Positions 3,406 to 5,076 of a stretch of DNA of 5,076 bases are shown piece by piece (position 1 is the first letter of the stretch; each line of letters opens with the position of its first letter). The notes under the pieces were generated by a model that worked only from the letters and a program-made list of their open reading frames with translations, had not been told where the DNA came from and did no database searches. Source of the stretch: Clostridiales bacterium (GTDB taxonomy: Bacteria > Bacillota > Clostridia > Lachnospirales > Anaerotignaceae); assembly GCA_019423725.1 (NCBI GenBank), contig JAHZAW010000005.1, positions 1-5,076 on the forward strand, written 5' to 3'. A program made the translations under genes and the position numbers.

Positions 3406-4770
3406 ATGTCGTCATTATCAAAAAATATAAGTAAAGATGAACTTATGTTCAAAAATTCTGATCTAAGAAAACTTATTTTTCCGCTAATAATAGAGCAGCT
3501 GCTTTCAATAATGGTCGGAATGGCTGATTCGATAATGGTGGCGTCTGTGGGGGAGGCGGCCGTTTCAGCGGTATCTCTGGTGGATTCAATAAATATACTG
3601 TTGTTTTTTATATTTTCATCAGTGGCCACTGGAGGAGCGGTTGTGGCCGGACAGTATTTAGGAAATAAACGTCCTGAAAAGGCCTGCGAAAGCTGTGACC
3701 AGCTTTTTACCCTAATAATACTTATGTCCATTGTGGTTACAGTAATTATGTATTTAGGAAGGGGCTTTATACTGAATGTGCTTTTTGGAAAGATAGAAGC
3801 CGATGTAAAAGCCTATGCCAATACATATCTTTTGATAGTGTTTGCGGCCATACCTTTTTTGGCCATATATAACTGTGGTGCCGCCATGTTCAGAGCCATG
3901 GGAAATACTAAAATATCCATGAATACATCACTGCTTATGAATTCCATAAATGTAATAGGTAATGCCATACTCATTTATGGTTTCCACAGAGGCGTGGAAG
4001 GTGTAGCCATACCAACCCTCGTATCCAGGATAGTGGCTGCGGTAGTAATAATAGTGCTTCTTAAAAATCCTAAGCTGACCGTACACCTCGGCAAAAAAAT
4101 ACGGCTCAAGCCGGATAAGCTGATGGTTGAGAGAATATTGATGATAGGAATACCAAATGGTATAGAAAACAGCCTTTTCCAGCTGGGCAAAATAATGCTT
4201 ATGAGTTTTATTTCCGGCCTGGGGACCATGGCTGTTGCGGCAAACGCTGTGGGAAATGTGGTGTCCATGTTCCAGCTTATGCCTGGACTTGCCATTGGAG
4301 TGGCGGTGGTCACTGTGGTAAGCCGGTGTGTAGGAGCCGGGAATTATGACCAGGCAAGATATTATACTAAAAAACTTATAAAGCTTACATATATCATGCA
4401 TCTTATACTTAATATAGCCATTATTCTGGCCCTTCCTCTCATAATAAGGGCATATAATCTTTCCAGCGGTACAGGTATGCTTGCGGAGGAGCTGCTTACC
4501 ATGCATGGATTTTTTGCCGTGGTAATATGGCCCATAGCCTTTACTCTGCCCAATACCCTTAGAGCATCCAATGACGCTAAGTTCACCATGATAATAAGCG
4601 TTGTGTCCATGTGGATATTCAGGATAGGCTTTGGAATACTTATGGGAAGCTATTTTGAAATGGGAGTAATGGGCGTATGGATAGCCATGATAATAGACTG
4701 GTTCGTTAGGGCCGCACTTTTTGTATACAGGTATAGGAGCGGCAAATGGACCACCATAAAAATAATATGA
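3406..4770 (+). CDS. MATE-family multidrug/cation efflux transporter
   Basis: This is a 454-residue inner-membrane antiporter of the MATE (NorM/DinF) superfamily, normal length, predicted to have 12 membrane helices in two homologous halves (about residues 20-220 and 240-445). It exports organic cations or other small molecules using a Na+ or H+ gradient; the substrate cannot be read from sequence. The first half has IIEQLLSIMVGMADSIMV (29-46), the loop GQYLGNKRPEKA (82-93) and the family signature FRAMGNTK (162-169). The second half repeats these as SRCVGAGNYDQAR (306-318) and LPNTLRASNDAKFT (381-394). I chose ATG 3406, with AAGGATTGGGG just upstream, over the in-frame TTG at 3379, which has no ribosome binding site and would leave a leader of about 14 bases. 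Ile is mostly ATA, in contrast to tsf. It is likely co-transcribed with malQ, 19 bases downstream. Confidence 0.95.
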   Translation: MSSLSKNISKDELMFKNSDLRKLIFPLIIEQLLSIMVGMADSIMVASVGEAAVSAVSLVDSINILLFFIFSSVATGGAVVAGQYLGNKRPEKACESCDQLFTLIILMSIVVTVIMYLGRGFILNVLFGKIEADVKAYANTYLLIVFAAIPFLAIYNCGAAMFRAMGNTKISMNTSLLMNSINVIGNAILIYGFHRGVEGVAIPTLVSRIVAAVVIIVLLKNPKLTVHLGKKIRLKPDKLMVERILMIGIPNGIENSLFQLGKIMLMSFISGLGTMAVAANAVGNVVSMFQLMPGLAIGVAVVTVVSRCVGAGNYDQARYYTKKLIKLTYIMHLILNIAIILALPLIIRAYNLSSGTGMLAEELLTMHGFFAVVIWPIAFTLPNTLRASNDAKFTMIISVVSMWIFRIGFGILMGSYFEMGVMGVWIAMIIDWFVRAALFVYRYRSGKWTTIKII

Positions 4771-4789
4771 TTTTTAACGGAGAGATCTT

Positions 4790-5076
4790 ATGAAAAGAGC
4801 AAGTGGAATAATAATGCCGGTATTTTCCCTGCCGGGCGCCTATGGCATAGGCAACTTTGGGAAAGAGGCATATGATTTTATAGATTTTTTGAATGATGCC
4901 GGACAAAAATACTGGCAGGTCCTTCCCATGGGACCAACGGACTGCGGCAATTCGCCATATTCCAGCCTGTCGGTATTTGCCGGAAATCCTAACTTTATCG
5001 ATCCTGGCCAGCTGGCAGAAGAAGGACTGGTGGATAAAAAGGAATTGGATTTACTGGACTGGGGAACCGGTGATGT
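4790..5076 (+). CDS. malQ: 4-alpha-glucanotransferase (amylomaltase, GH77), N-terminal part, runs off window
   Basis: MalQ is a cytoplasmic enzyme that transfers alpha-1,4-glucan segments between maltodextrins and releases glucose, in maltodextrin or glycogen use. Only the first 95 residues are present, out of about 500 in the family. The typical opening is clear: SGIIMPVFSLPGAYGIGNFG (5-24), then AYDFIDFLNDAGQKYWQVLP (27-46), GPTDCGNSPYSS and FAGNPNFID. The acidic catalytic residues lie beyond the window. ATG 4790 follows CGGAGAG (4778-4784) by 5 bases. It starts 19 bases after the MATE stop with no terminator between, so it probably shares that transcript; the pairing of a sugar enzyme with a drug-type exporter gives no obvious functional link. 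Confidence 0.93.
   Translation, partial: MKRASGIIMPVFSLPGAYGIGNFGKEAYDFIDFLNDAGQKYWQVLPMGPTDCGNSPYSSLSVFAGNPNFIDPGQLAEEGLVDKKELDLLDWGTGD

Noticed and set aside
3928..4506. A 192-codon - strand open frame within the MATE gene
   Set aside because: It is a shadow of a clear, full-length transporter gene; the composition (His/Tyr-rich) is that of an antisense frame.
3406..4770. ATA-rich codon use of the MATE gene as a sign of horizontal transfer
   Set aside because: The contrast is with tsf, a highly expressed gene with biased codons; the start of malQ uses similar codons to the MATE gene.

Overview
The window looks like a chromosomal segment from a low-GC, Gram-positive anaerobe of the Clostridia, most likely Lachnospiraceae (Butyrivibrio/Roseburia-like). 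The reasons are the EF-Ts C-terminus, AT-rich intergenic DNA, strong AGGAGG-type ribosome binding sites, TTGACA/TATAAT promoters and U-tailed terminators. The taxon is an inference from general resemblance, not from a search.

Layout, left to right. (1) 1-356: 3' end of tsf (EF-Ts), closed by a terminator at 378-416. (2) 603-1349: a FadR-type GntR regulator with winged helix plus FCD domain, its own promoter and a terminator. (3) 1350-1852: no convincing protein gene, but two promoter-plus-terminator units on the + strand that look like small RNAs of about 100 and 130 nt; the first has a palindromic operator on its start site. (4) 1777-2253 and 2421-2886, both on the - strand: two copies of a cassette, each made of a strong promoter with two operators, a 41/42-aa peptide (family A), a 46/48-aa peptide (family B) and a terminator. 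(5) 2962-3262, - strand: a third operator-controlled promoter driving a 39-aa single-pass membrane peptide (C). (6) 3330-4770: a divergent promoter and a MATE-family multidrug exporter. (7) 4790-end: the start of malQ (4-alpha-glucanotransferase), 19 bases after the MATE gene and probably in its operon.

The main result is that the apparently empty middle is a small regulon. Seven copies of a palindrome, (A/T)TGGTnnnACCA(A/T), sit on four promoters. This is the operator form expected for FadR-subfamily GntR proteins, and such a regulator is encoded next door, so the simplest model is that it represses RNA1, both A-B cassettes and peptide C until its (unknown) ligand appears. The A and B peptides are paralogous pairs whose conserved cores differ mainly by synonymous changes, which supports real translation. 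I do not recognise either family and assign no function. Several of the transcripts carry unpaired UCCC/UCCCC stretches, a motif that some Gram-positive small RNAs use to pair with ribosome binding sites.
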